Assembly: GCA_002786065.1 (NCBI GenBank)
Contig: NHNY01000018.1
Location: forward strand, 434,001 to 498,000
Direction: 5' to 3'
Source: Microcyclospora pomicola
Lineage: Eukaryota > Ascomycota > Dothideomycetes > Capnodiales
DNA: 64,000 bases
In this document: positions 52,524 through 62,938 of the stretch, in pieces
Position numbering within the stretch: the stretch's first letter is position 1
Layout of the letters: the number at the start of each line of letters is the position of its first letter
Program-made: the position numbers and the translations under genes
The notes under the pieces: model-generated
Seen by the model: the letters and a program-made list of their open reading frames with translations, nothing else
What the model was told of the DNA's origin: nothing
Database searches by the model: none

Positions 52524-53168
52524 TTACAATGCGTTGACCCAAGATAAGACAGTAGTAGGCTCCACCCGCTTAACATAATCAGGCTCCAGGTAGACGTTAC
52601 GGACTACCCCGTCCTTGTCGACAAGCAATGTCGCCGGCAATGGAAGCTCGAACGAGTCGTCTCCATTTCGCTTCGGCAAGTCGTGATTGAACTTGTTAAA
52701 GACCGGCCGCATCGACTCGGGCTGCTTCCAGACGATGCCTAGCTTTCGGGCATACTCGTTGTGGAGATCTGTGAGTACAGGGAATTGAAGATCATGCTTC
52801 TCTGTCATGGTCAGCGTGCCATTGGGTTGCTCAGGCGTGATCGCAACCAATGTAACGCCTTTCGCCTTGAATTCGTCCAAGTGTTTCTGGAAGCCAGAGA
52901 GGGCGATGTTGCAGAACGGGCACCATTCGCCGCGGTAGAACGTTATCACCAGAGGCCCATTGGCACGAAGCGCGATACTGCTCTGCTCCTCTCCGACCGC
53001 ATTCTGTAGCTTGAACTCTGGAAGTTTGTCACCGACTTTGATCGAGTTGCTAGTGTCGAATGTGGCGAGACCAGCCCGGGCAGAGTTGATTGGAGTCTTC
53101 AAGACATCTGGAGCATTCTGGCTGAACTTGTCGAACACTGCTTCGAGCTGAGTGGCGACGGAGCTCAT
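52524..53168 (-). CDS. Peroxiredoxin-like (AhpC/TSA) protein
   Basis: Thioredoxin-fold antioxidant-type protein, 214 aa, single exon, ATG 53166-53168 (MSSVATQLEAVF). After an N-terminal helix, KVGDKLPEFKLQNAVG starts the fold. FYRGEWCPFCNIAL follows, where a peroxidatic-type Cys sits in a CPFC pair (about residues 85-90). VAITPEQPNG, FPVLTDLHNEYARKLGIVW and PATLLVDKDGVVRNVYLEPDYVKR complete the AhpC/TSA family pattern. The CxxC in place of the usual TxxC suggests a redoxin-like subgroup rather than a typical 2-Cys peroxidase. No targeting peptide is visible. Confidence 0.9.
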   Translation of the reverse strand: MSSVATQLEAVFDKFSQNAPDVLKTPINSARAGLATFDTSNSIKVGDKLPEFKLQNAVGEEQSSIALRANGPLVITFYRGEWCPFCNIALSGFQKHLDEFKAKGVTLVAITPEQPNGTLTMTEKHDLQFPVLTDLHNEYARKLGIVWKQPESMRPVFNKFNHDLPKRNGDDSFELPLPATLLVDKDGVVRNVYLEPDYVKRVEPTTVLSWVNAL

Positions 53169-53907
53169 GCTGATGGTGATTGTCCTGGGAGATTAGGTAT
53201 GTTCTGGACTTCAAGAAGACTGTCGAGGGATATGAGTTCATAGATCACACCTGAACCGTGTATACGTTCTGTAATGTATCATATATATGTTGAAAGTCGC
53301 GGATCCATTGGAGCGGACATAGGCAACATAGGTCCCCCGAGCTGACAAAGATGCATGTCATTCAACTGCCAGGACGAAGCGGTCGAATGCAGATGATTTC
53401 CTTCTTCAGCATTAGCAACTCATGACAGGGGCATGGATCGTAGTGAGTCACTCTAGCCAGCCAAACAGTAGGCACAGTCCAGGATCAGGAATCTGCGGGA
53501 TGTGGAAACTGCGAGCGCCATTTCAGGTAGTTCCCTACGTAGATCCAACCCGCGAAGGATTCCTATGGTTCAGTGACATCGAGCTTTGGAAGGCTGGCCT
53601 TCACACATTCATGTGTGACAACATCAGCGTCCAGGCTTCACGAGCACTTCAATCACGTGGCTGGTCGCCACAGTCTGCGACCTGCAACGCGTACATGCAA
53701 ATGAGCCACAGGAGAGCGGTTATTGTACAGTAATGTATACATGAGTATGTCCCACCTGGAGCGCCTACGCTAGAATATCAATTTTCATCACCATTTACTC
53801 CAAGGATATCTCATACACCAGAAAAAAGTCGTCCTCCTTGACTAGTGGGACATGATGTGGCACAGATGCCACAGCCCTCATATACAGTCTGAAAACTCCA
53901 AATGTCC
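53169..53907. other. Intergenic region, 0.7 kb
   Basis: Upstream of the peroxiredoxin-like gene and 3' flank of TAF2; an open plus frame of about 103 codons at 53422 has no recognisable content. Confidence 0.45.
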
Positions 53908-56900
53908 CTACTCACTAGATCTCTTCGCACCAAAGTTCAGTTTGAGCTTCGGCACTTTGGGCGGCGGCATAGCCTCACCCGTCGAGCTTGTAATACCAGT
54001 GCTAGCCAGCGAGTCTTCCTTCTTGAGAAATACCGGAGGAGGCGAGTAGTGCTGTGCCGGTAAGCTGGTGCGAGAATTGTCGGCATCCTCGACTTTGACC
54101 GCTTCAGGCGACGGACCATAGGTCCTGAAGCCCCCCACGTTCATGGAAACAGGCGGGGGTGAAAAGAAGTTGTTGCCAGTGGGAAGACTCGACAACGGAG
54201 ATTTGGGTCCAAGAAGTGGAGTGGACGAAGATAGTGAAGGCTTGCGCTGAGTGGCTTGAGAGACTGTAGCGTTGAGCACAGCAATGCTAGGATTAGGTGG
54301 AAGGCTCATGATGTGCTTGATCTTTTTGCTCGTGCTGATCGAAATGTTGAGCTTTACGAGACGAGAACCCCCTTTGCCTCCAGGTCCTTTGGCGCCTGGC
54401 GTGGATGACCTACGTCCTCGTGCAGCAGCGGTTGGGCTGATTTTGGCTGAGGGTTTAGGACTCTTCGCTTTCGCACTTGGCGTTTGAGCACGAGAGGTCT
54501 TTGGCGCCTTGGGGCTGGTCTCTCTGCTCAAGATGCCAGCTTGGTCGCTCTTACGTTTGGCTCCTCCCAGAGCAAGCTTGAAGCCCGTCTTCTCACCTGT
54601 TGGTGTTGGCAAAGACGTTGAGGGTGGCAGCATCGCGTGTATGGACGGCGCAGATGAGGTTTGTGGACTCGGCGCATGCAAGCCCATCAGGTTGAGCTTG
54701 ATCGGTTTTTCCTCATCCTCTGCAAACCCATTCGTCATCCTCTGAATGGCTTTCCTGACCCTGAGCGAGAGTGGACCAGTATACTTCATTGGTTCTCCGT
54801 TGGCATCCTTATGCTTTTGTATGTCTTCCCAGTCCTCAAGGCTCAACTCTCTTCGTGGAAATACTCTATACGCGCCATGTGAGATGAACTTGACAATGGC
54901 AGATTTCCCTGGTTGCCCACCAACACGCTCGCATCGGTAATGACGAGGGTAACGCAGAGTGATCGTAGCCGAATTTTTGGCCTCGTAGATCAGCGCAGCC
55001 ACATCTGCGAAAGCTGCAACTTCGTCCAAAGTAATGTCTGGCGCATTTGCTGCATACCAGATGGCTTTTTTGAATACGGCGTCCGACTCTAGAATGGTTT
55101 TCAATGCCTCGAGAGCACCTTCGGGCGTGGTCCGTCGCAAATCCGAAGCTACCTGCCGAGCTGCCTCTTGCTGACGCGCAGCAATCCCGTTGTCTTCGCC
55201 TTCGACTTCCAATCCATCTACAGGACGGTCGAGAACTGTTTGAGCGGCGGCCTGCTCAGCTTCTTCGTCCATCAAAGCAATATGGCCTAGAGCTTGTCCA
55301 AAGATGTTGAATAACCTATCTCGGAAATAGGGTGAAGGGTCTTCCACGCATGAGTGTAGGAGATACTTCAACGTCAGCATCTTGCGGGTCAATCCAGTTT
55401 CGGTAAGGCACTGGAAAGCTTGCAACCTGACAAGATCTGAATTGGAAGCTCGAGTGTACTGCAGAACCTCAGCAGTCTTGTTCTTGACGATACCCGCTTT
55501 TGTGAGCTGAGCAAGGCAGCTCAAAGCAGTAATGGAATAGATATTGTGGTAAGATGTTATCCATTCGTCAATCCTTCTCACCCTCTCGATCTCGTTGATG
55601 GCTTCACGCTCAAACTCAAGATCAACAATGTTGTCTTCAAAGATGTCCTCGTCCAGATCCATCGCCTGCTCCGCCGGAGGCTCGTCGTCTCCAAAGTCAA
55701 AATGGAAATCCATTGCGGGAGGAGGCTTTGGTGCAGGAACCCGATGTGAAGCCACTAGCGAGTCGGACAGACAATGCATCAGGGTTGCGATATAATGACA
55801 GTCTGTATACTCGTTGTTGGAATTGTCGTTGAATTTGAGCTTGTCGATGAAGAACCGACGAACGGGCATGGGCACTTTTCCCTCAGAATCTCGGATCTTT
55901 GCCATGGCGCGAGGAATGGCGCACTGTATGATGTAGTTGGTGCGATCTGACCAATCATTAGGTTTGGGCATTATCTCCCCGGGAAAGCAGAAAAGCTCTT
56001 CAAAGGCCTTTTGCAGATGGAATGTGCCAATGGCATGGAGATCGATGAAGTTCTCAGTACCTCTGAGTCGCTCGTCTGTCCTTGCTAGCAGACCCAAGCC
56101 TTCTGCAGCCATGACACGGATGCCATGAAAGTAGCGACGATCCATTAGCGTCCTGAGTAGGATACTGAGCGACATGTGATGTGACTGAGTCTGGTTCAGC
56201 AGCCAACGCATGGAGTCATGCTGTGCTACAAGGTCACGATCCTGTTGTAACTGAGACACATGCATGTAAGATGGCATCTCGATGTGGATCCGCCCAATCC
56301 ACTCGAAATCGGCGTCGATGCGGATCCACTCATAGCTTTCCTGACCCATCTTCTCCTCATCTTCTTTGCTCCACTCGGCGAGATTCCACTGTCTCATTTC
56401 CTCTTCCGTGTCAAGGATATCTCCCAAGCAATACAAGAGCGACTCCTCGCCACCTTCGCCTTGATCAGCTGCCTGCGCACGTTCTTTGGCTCTGCGTGAC
56501 CTTTTGAGTCGCTTATACTTCGTGTTGTAAGGGATATCCAATTTAGTGACGGCTTCGCGTATATCAACAATATGCTCGTACGGCGTGCCATCGGCTTCGT
56601 GAATGCGAATGGTCATTGGACCAGTGAAGACAGGCTGCACCTCCGGAGCCCACACCTCGCCCACATGCTCTTCAATTTCTCGCATGAAGTTGTCCGGGGC
56701 AAAAAGTGGCTTCGTCTTACGTTCATGCTGGATCTGCTTGATCTCCATCTCCACGACCAGCTTTTTCTTGTTAAATCTTTGCTTGACCAGCAAGATGGGA
56801 CAACCAGCGCCGAAGATCCATTGCTTGAAGAAAGGGTCAAGTTTGTTATGCCCAAGCTTCTCACACACACGTTGAAAGTCAGAGGTCGACAGTTCTCCAT

Positions 56901-58608
56901 TTTCGAGAGCACCCGTCTTGGTCTGAAGAAAGATGCGGTTGATGATTCTGGTAACGCCAGTGTTGCCACTGGCTTTCATGAGGCGTCGGTCAAGGATGAA
57001 AAGCACGAGAGCAGATTTCAGGCATAGGAAATCTCGGATCGAGGAGTCGATGTGGAGTAGACTGCCCAACTGTTGGATGGATGGTCGATCGGCATCAAGC
57101 TCATAAACCTTTTCCGACGCAATTTTCTGCTGCCATCGATAAGCATTGTTACCAAAAATCACCTTGCCATAAAGGTCAGCCATGAAGCCAGCAATACCTG
57201 TGACTGCCCAAGTGTCGGCGGGCGTCTTGGCAACAATATTGACCCCTGCCCATTGCTCTGCCACTGTGCGGATGAGGATACGTGTGTTCGCCTCCAGTGG
57301 CTCAATGACTTCGTAGTCCATGAGCAATCGTGCACTGCAGATTGACAGACCGGCCATGGGGATGGCATTATGGATGAAATCATCCACAAACAGCAATTGA
57401 TAGCTTGAGAATGGAAAGGAGCCGTAATTGACGTTGAAGTAATCGATAGCGCGTGTGACAGGCATACAGGTGACACGAACCTCGGGACTGCGTCCGGGGA
57501 GACAGTATGCATTGACTTTGACAGCACTCTGACCCAAACGTTCCTCATCTTCAGGATCTCTGGAGTTGGACAGGTCCACATTGTCGAACGGTCCGATCGC
57601 AAAAGCGACGTGCCGAGCACACACCGTTTCCGGAAGAGTGAAGGTGACAGTGTGCCTGGTGGCGTCCTCCGTATCAACAATGTCCTCAACCTGCTCTCCA
57701 ACACATACAATTGTCAAGTCTAGGGCGGCATCTTCCTCGGCAAGATCGATAGAGTACTTCTCGTCGCGTGCCAGATCATTTGTACTGGTGCCATTCACCA
57801 TCATTGTGTCGGGGGCTCCTGTGCCGTTGACATGCGACTCAACCGATGGAACGGCCTCTTGTGGCTTTGCAAAAGCATCGCCCAAGGTTCTTGCGCAGCG
57901 GATCGAAATGTCCCAGCTGCATTTCGAAGTCGCATCGTCCACACAGGGGAAAATGCAACTCGTGTTCCCGGCCCAGGACTCTGCTTTCGTGTAGCAATAA
58001 GGAAATCGTTTGTCACCACCCGCAAATCCGACCCAATGCAGACCATCGCGCAAGCAAGCCGTCTCGAACTCGATGAAAACCTTGATTGGCTGGAACTGTG
58101 TTACCGCGTGTGCTTGTGTAGGCGTCTCAGCAGCGACCACCATCGCGTCACTCTCTTGCTTCTGCTGGACGGGCGTCCCGTTCGTTTGAACAGGCAACGC
58201 CGTCATCGGGTCCACTTGCATTTCCTGAATCTTCAGCTTCGCCGGCAACGTAATGTGTAGCTCTGGTTCCGGCTGAGGTCTCAGGCTCGATCCGATCTTC
58301 TCCTTCAAACGCTGGTGCTGGTGCACATCACTAGATCCCCTCATCGCTGCTCTTCGATATACATCCACAAAGTCGAAGCTGGCCGTGATGCCGCCGGCTT
58401 GGACGGCGGTAGGCCTACATTGTCGCGAATGAAGGTGGATGGTCTGAAGGTCTCGTATCAGAGGCTGGATAGTGATCTCGGTACTGCCGCTGATATATTG
58501 CCCTGCGAAGTCGACATCCAGGTCAACGCGCTGCCTCAGCACAGTGAACCGTGGCGGTGACGCTTGCGCCGGCAACAGTTCCATCGTTTCATCGTACAGT
58601 CCAGGCAT
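53908..58608 (-). CDS. TAF2: TFIID subunit 2 (TAF2)
   Basis: Large TFIID subunit with an inactive M1-aminopeptidase fold that contacts promoter DNA around the initiator. Single exon, 1566 aa, ATG 58606-58608. The N-domain has FTVLRQRVDLDVDFAGQYISG, HWVGFAGGDKRFPYC and NTSCIFPCVDDATSKCSWDI. The peptidase-like centre shows YGSFPFSSYQLLFVDD and ICSARLLMDYEVIEP, where the HExxH zinc motif of true peptidases is absent, as expected. FFKQWIFGAGCPIL and a long helical/ARM-like region follow (LLRTLMDRRYFHGIRVMAAEGLG, ALSCLAQLTKAGIV, CLTETGLTRKMLTLKYLLHS). The last 250 residues are low complexity, Ser/Pro/Lys-rich (GAKRKSDQAG, KAKSPKPSAKISP), and end KLKLNFGAKRSSE. Confidence 0.95.
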   Translation of the reverse strand: MPGLYDETMELLPAQASPPRFTVLRQRVDLDVDFAGQYISGSTEITIQPLIRDLQTIHLHSRQCRPTAVQAGGITASFDFVDVYRRAAMRGSSDVHQHQRLKEKIGSSLRPQPEPELHITLPAKLKIQEMQVDPMTALPVQTNGTPVQQKQESDAMVVAAETPTQAHAVTQFQPIKVFIEFETACLRDGLHWVGFAGGDKRFPYCYTKAESWAGNTSCIFPCVDDATSKCSWDISIRCARTLGDAFAKPQEAVPSVESHVNGTGAPDTMMVNGTSTNDLARDEKYSIDLAEEDAALDLTIVCVGEQVEDIVDTEDATRHTVTFTLPETVCARHVAFAIGPFDNVDLSNSRDPEDEERLGQSAVKVNAYCLPGRSPEVRVTCMPVTRAIDYFNVNYGSFPFSSYQLLFVDDFIHNAIPMAGLSICSARLLMDYEVIEPLEANTRILIRTVAEQWAGVNIVAKTPADTWAVTGIAGFMADLYGKVIFGNNAYRWQQKIASEKVYELDADRPSIQQLGSLLHIDSSIRDFLCLKSALVLFILDRRLMKASGNTGVTRIINRIFLQTKTGALENGELSTSDFQRVCEKLGHNKLDPFFKQWIFGAGCPILLVKQRFNKKKLVVEMEIKQIQHERKTKPLFAPDNFMREIEEHVGEVWAPEVQPVFTGPMTIRIHEADGTPYEHIVDIREAVTKLDIPYNTKYKRLKRSRRAKERAQAADQGEGGEESLLYCLGDILDTEEEMRQWNLAEWSKEDEEKMGQESYEWIRIDADFEWIGRIHIEMPSYMHVSQLQQDRDLVAQHDSMRWLLNQTQSHHMSLSILLRTLMDRRYFHGIRVMAAEGLGLLARTDERLRGTENFIDLHAIGTFHLQKAFEELFCFPGEIMPKPNDWSDRTNYIIQCAIPRAMAKIRDSEGKVPMPVRRFFIDKLKFNDNSNNEYTDCHYIATLMHCLSDSLVASHRVPAPKPPPAMDFHFDFGDDEPPAEQAMDLDEDIFEDNIVDLEFEREAINEIERVRRIDEWITSYHNIYSITALSCLAQLTKAGIVKNKTAEVLQYTRASNSDLVRLQAFQCLTETGLTRKMLTLKYLLHSCVEDPSPYFRDRLFNIFGQALGHIALMDEEAEQAAAQTVLDRPVDGLEVEGEDNGIAARQQEAARQVASDLRRTTPEGALEALKTILESDAVFKKAIWYAANAPDITLDEVAAFADVAALIYEAKNSATITLRYPRHYRCERVGGQPGKSAIVKFISHGAYRVFPRRELSLEDWEDIQKHKDANGEPMKYTGPLSLRVRKAIQRMTNGFAEDEEKPIKLNLMGLHAPSPQTSSAPSIHAMLPPSTSLPTPTGEKTGFKLALGGAKRKSDQAGILSRETSPKAPKTSRAQTPSAKAKSPKPSAKISPTAAARGRRSSTPGAKGPGGKGGSRLVKLNISISTSKKIKHIMSLPPNPSIAVLNATVSQATQRKPSLSSSTPLLGPKSPLSSLPTGNNFFSPPPVSMNVGGFRTYGPSPEAVKVEDADNSRTSLPAQHYSPPPVFLKKEDSLASTGITSSTGEAMPPPKVPKLKLNFGAKRSSE

Positions 58609-59815
58609 CGCGCTGACCGCGCGACTCTCCGCGCAAGCACCTCATGCGCTTGATATCGAAGGATGGTCGTGGCAAGACAAGATGCTGTGAATGGTTGGAA
58701 ATGATCACAGCTCTGTGATCATCCGTCGCGTACGCAGCTGGTTCGGCGATGTCTGATTATTGAAGCCGATAGGTAGTCTGCCGCAGATGTCGAGCAACTG
58801 GAGGTCGCGCGCAGGTAAGAAGGTAAGTGAGGCATACACTGCGTAGGCTGGAGCTTCGTATGGAGTTGGGTAAGTTGACCAGCACAGGTGAACAGATCTT
58901 ATCGAATCTCGGATCTTACCGTCGCTTCTGCGCAGTCTTTGGCATGTGACAATGAGCTTGTATCGACCTACACGTAAGCTCTGTATAGCCTGCGTGTACT
59001 TGTATGTATAAGTGATGTGTACATATAGGTGATCAAGTGAAGGAGAGTATAGACTGTTGTGTACACCTTGACAGTCATACGAGATACTTGCTTACCATTC
59101 AATCATTGCAATGCGTGCGGTATGTATTCTATTTTATGCTGACTTCTTTTACTACTTTGGATCAGGCCATTGACGGTGCCTTACAAGGCCTTAGAAGTCA
59201 TCTTGCTCATCTGAAACAATTGCATTCAAACAAGAGACAGCTTAATATGTTATGTGTTCTGCTCATCACTAAGGTATCTATGGTGAATTCCTCCCTTTGA
59301 GTAGTCCTCGAGACACAACCTCTCTTCTTGAGGTCCAGCTTCCGGACTCAGCAGAACATAATCATGCTAAGTACACTGAAGGCAATGGTAAGCAGAAAGA
59401 CAACTTTACATGCCTGACGAGTACAGGAGGGAGCTGGCAATGAATCTCACAGTCCATGGGTACAAGCTCGAATGAGATCCGGAAGAATGACCTCCCTGTA
59501 CCGGTAGAAGCACCGTGAAATGAATTTGATGATGCCAGGAAGAGAAGCGACGAGAGCAGACGATTCGTTTGCAGTGATGAGCATCATCAGCATTGCCTGA
59601 GTTATGTGTATGGAGGGCTGAGGTATGAAGCACAACACTGATCGGGAGAAACACGTAAGATTACTGCCCAAGGCATATCAACCTATAGCTAGCCAGAAAG
59701 AATGGCTCTGTCCTTTCCGATTACCGCTTTTTCTCAATCGCGCCTGATGTTCTCACAGGGTGAACGTCTCCGTACTGATGATATCCTAAGTAAACGCAAC
59801 CCGAACTCCATACTC
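58609..59815. other. Intergenic region, 1.2 kb
   Basis: Upstream of TAF2 and 3' flank of the SAS4-like gene. No gene, RNA or repeat recognised. Confidence 0.5.
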
Positions 59816-61408
59816 TCAAGCCGCAGAAGACCCATCGATGGCGCTTGCTCTATTCCTTCGCCTCCGTTCCCTTGCGTTGGATTTCAGCATGTTCTCCGTC
59901 ACATACTCTGAAGGTACCTGAAATTCTTTCTCCTCCATGTCTGGAATTGGGTGACCGAAAGCAGTCACATTCCGTCCATGTCTCGCCTTACCCAGTGCAG
60001 CGTCTCGAAGATGCCGCTTCGCATAGAAACTCGTGATAGGCTCCTGAGGTGGTGCTGGAACCAACGGGTATTCTTGTCGTGGCTGAAGCTGATGGGAAGC
60101 CGGAGTACCAGGAACGGATGTGACATTCTTGTGTTTGCTGAAGTTGAGCTTGATCTTGGTAGAGGTTCTCGCTGCAGCATTCACGGCTTCCTCTTGCAGT
60201 TGCCGAGAAGCACTTGCGTTCAGATCACTGCTAGGGGGCTCTACGCTGCCTTCTGTGTCATGCTCGCTCTCTTCAGCCTCTCTAGCCGCCTTTCCAATCC
60301 GTTGTTTCTTCTCGAGCTCCTTCCAGAGCTTGAACTTGTCGACCAGGGTTTTGACCTCCTCGATGTAGAAGTTGCGTTTTATTTCGAACTTCTTGGCCTC
60401 TCCGTCCGTAACGCCGGTGATGCCCAGGACTTTAAGCCAGTCATGCCCCAGAAGGCCGTCTAGTATGCGGTCCAGCTGTACTTTCTCATGCATCGCACGC
60501 TCGCGTTCGATATTCCGAAGCTGTTTCTCCTTCCTCTCCGCACGACGGTGAGACTTGAAGAAATGGGCATCATCAAGCGGATCGTCAGGGTGATCAGGTA
60601 GCGTACGGGCAATCATGTCCAAACTCGCGCTTGGACTTGTGTTGTACTGGCTCGAAGCAGGCTTCTGTGGAGTGCTAGGTGTTGTAGTGGCGACCGCATT
60701 GACACTACTATTCTTCCACCGTGAACTGTTGCCTTTGCCAGCCTTGAGCGACGATACGTGCTCACTTGGCGAGGTCGCAGCACCATCTATGATGTACAGT
60801 GTAGTGTCCACATTGATAAAGTCCGCTTCTTTGGGCACATCAAACATAAATTCCTCATAGTTAGGAAAGTATGTGGCCAAATCACTCTTGATTCGTGGTC
60901 CATCGTCTTGTGAGCGCAAAGTCCGCTTCTCCTCCTTTTTCTCCGAAGCAGCAGGTCGCGTGCTGGCTTGTTTGGGCAGCGAAGAAGCAGTGTTTGTGAA
61001 TGTGGGGGCTGCCAGCAGGTCCTCAGAGACCTCTAGGGGTGTCCTTACCCCATTGACGGTCTGCAGCAATTGACCGTGCGGTTGTGTGACGGTGATCTTG
61101 GTGGGCGGTCTCGGCGTCACGGGGAGTGATTGGGATTGGTTCGGTCGGGCGAAATGTTGGTCAAGCGTTGTCTGCACACGATCGTGTGCAGCAGGTTTGG
61201 TGCGCAAGCTCAGCTTCCGACGCTTGGGTGGCGGCGCGTCTTCAGAAACATAGTAGTCTTGTGCTGGATGGGCATTGCGTTCGTGAGTCGAGCCACTGTG
61301 GTAGCATGGCGCCGACGGAGGAGTAGGACGTGGGAAAGCTGAGATCATGGTGTCGCTGTCCAGGAATTGTCCACTCAATCCACGCCCCGAGCGCGATTGG
61401 AGGTTCAT
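59816..61408 (-). CDS. SAS4: SAS4-domain protein (something about silencing)
   Basis: Likely subunit of the SAS-type histone acetyltransferase complex that acetylates H4K16 and shapes silencing boundaries. Single exon, 530 aa, ATG 61406-61408. The first 270 residues are disordered with a basic nuclear-type patch (PPPKRRKLSLR) and a short PIP-box-like segment (VQTTLDQHFARP). At about residues 290-390 is the SAS4 domain: DDAHFFKSHRRAERKEKQLRNIERER, then LDGLLGHDWLKVLGITGVT, KKFEIKRNFYIEEVKTLVDKFKLWKELEKK. The C-terminal region includes ITSFYAKRHLRDAALGKARHGRN and an Arg-rich end (NARERRRRNRAS). Domain assignment is good; complex membership is inferred from the family. Confidence 0.83.
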   Translation of the reverse strand: MNLQSRSGRGLSGQFLDSDTMISAFPRPTPPSAPCYHSGSTHERNAHPAQDYYVSEDAPPPKRRKLSLRTKPAAHDRVQTTLDQHFARPNQSQSLPVTPRPPTKITVTQPHGQLLQTVNGVRTPLEVSEDLLAAPTFTNTASSLPKQASTRPAASEKKEEKRTLRSQDDGPRIKSDLATYFPNYEEFMFDVPKEADFINVDTTLYIIDGAATSPSEHVSSLKAGKGNSSRWKNSSVNAVATTTPSTPQKPASSQYNTSPSASLDMIARTLPDHPDDPLDDAHFFKSHRRAERKEKQLRNIERERAMHEKVQLDRILDGLLGHDWLKVLGITGVTDGEAKKFEIKRNFYIEEVKTLVDKFKLWKELEKKQRIGKAAREAEESEHDTEGSVEPPSSDLNASASRQLQEEAVNAAARTSTKIKLNFSKHKNVTSVPGTPASHQLQPRQEYPLVPAPPQEPITSFYAKRHLRDAALGKARHGRNVTAFGHPIPDMEEKEFQVPSEYVTENMLKSNARERRRRNRASAIDGSSAA

Positions 61409-62007
61409 GTCGGTGGCTGATGATCATTTCGGATCATTCGCAAGACCTTTGCGGCACATTCTGCCCGAAAGTGGACGTGGTGTTGAAACGTCGTCGCCGC
61501 TTGAGTGATGATAATGACGATCGTCCATGCGCCCAGGGATACACTTTCTTTCGCAACGCGTCCGCGACATATCACTTTCACATGTCACAATTCGACAATG
61601 GCAAAAGTGGTTATACACAATCTTCTGTATGACTACCTTATTGATCACACCAGTATATAAAGGTAATGTTGAGAGCAGGGAGCATAAGGTCTTTTATGCG
61701 CGTTATTTTTCCGCGACCGCTTATTACCATGGTCTGGCTACGTCGTATCACAGGACTTGAACGGCAAATCTCCTGGCTTTTGACACATGCTATCACAGTC
61801 TAACATCGCGGGGTCTTGGATAAGCAATGTCGAATACTTTTGTGCGTCCATACAGCAGGGATTGAGCCTGATAGTAAAGATCTGACAAATCCGCAGGTTT
61901 TGCTACAGGATTCCTGTCTGGATCAAGTCACGGAGCCCAGGCGTGCTCTCGACTGCTCAGTGCCGAGCGGTCATCCCTTTGCTCGCTCCGGGTACTGTCG
62001 CGAGCGT
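61409..62007. other. Intergenic region
   Basis: Upstream of the SAS4-like gene and 3' flank of the glycine-rich gene; no feature recognised. Confidence 0.5.
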
Positions 62008-62938
62008 CTACATGAATTTGGATGCCAGGCTCATCAGTCCACCTCCGCTGGAAGAGCCTCCCATCTCCGACTTCATGAACATCTTGAGAGCCATCTGCGC
62101 TGCGCTTGAAACAGCGTCTTGCTTGTTGGCGCCTTGGCTGGTGTTTCCTTGAGCGCTCTGCTGGTCTAGAGCTTATGTTAGCACGTCTCAAGCACACGTA
62201 TTGCAATTTGCGCTTACCAAAAAGCTTGGCGGCCTGCGACATGGCCATGCCTACGAAAGCATTCTGGCCACCACTCCCGCTCTGCTGGCCGCCACTCGAC
62301 TGGCCTCCGTTGAACATCTTCAGCGCCTGCATCGCAGCTGCGGAGCCCATGCTGCCTGAACTTGCTGATTGACCCCCAGATGATCCACCGCCCCCATAGA
62401 ACTGCTGATGCTGACGAACGGCGTCATCCTCGTCGAGATCCTCATTCTGGAGTTGCTGGTGCCTGCCCGAAAGCTGTCCAATGACGTTGCTGAACATGCT
62501 GCTGTCACCACTATCGCCTGCATGTTGAGCTGCGTGTTCTGCAGCTCCGGAGAGGTCGTTGGACCCGCCGTAGCTTCCGCCGCCGTATGAGGTGCCGCTG
62601 GACTGTCCATGACCCTCACCTTGACGACGACCCTCGGAGTAGGAGCCTTCCTGACGTCCGTGATCAGACTGGTGGCCGTACCCACCTTGTCCACCTTGTC
62701 CACCCCCGTAAGAGTCGTTGTTGCCTCCTCCGTAACCACCCTCTTGACGTCCACCACCGTACTGGTCGTTTCCACCACCATAGCCACCTTCTTGACGTCC
62801 TCCACCATAGGAGTCATTGCCGCCGCCATAGCCGCCCTGGCGGTTATCATCGCCATAACCTCCCGGCTGTTGACGACCACCCTGGCGGCCGTAATCACCC
62901 CCACCCTGGTTGTAGTTGTCGTCACCGCCGTAAGACAT
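62008..62938 (-). CDS. Glycine-rich tandem-repeat protein, 292 aa
   Basis: Exons 62938-62218 and 62165-62008 join across a 52-nt intron at AKLF/DQQSAQG. The start is ATG 62936-62938 (MSYGGDDNYNQGG). Residues 10-130 are Gly/Tyr/Gln/Arg-rich with repeated blocks of about 15-17 residues of the type GGYGGGNDSYGGGRQE, a prion-like or phase-separating composition. The C-terminal 150 residues are ordered-looking and helical: LSGAAEHAAQHAG, MFSNVIGQLSGRHQQLQ, AMQALKMFNGGQ, AFVGMAMSQAAKLF and, after the intron, VSSAAQMALKMFMKSEM. The two AMQALKMF/AAQMALKMF segments look like an internal repeat. Similar fungal proteins are annotated as uncharacterised; function unknown. Confidence 0.85.
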
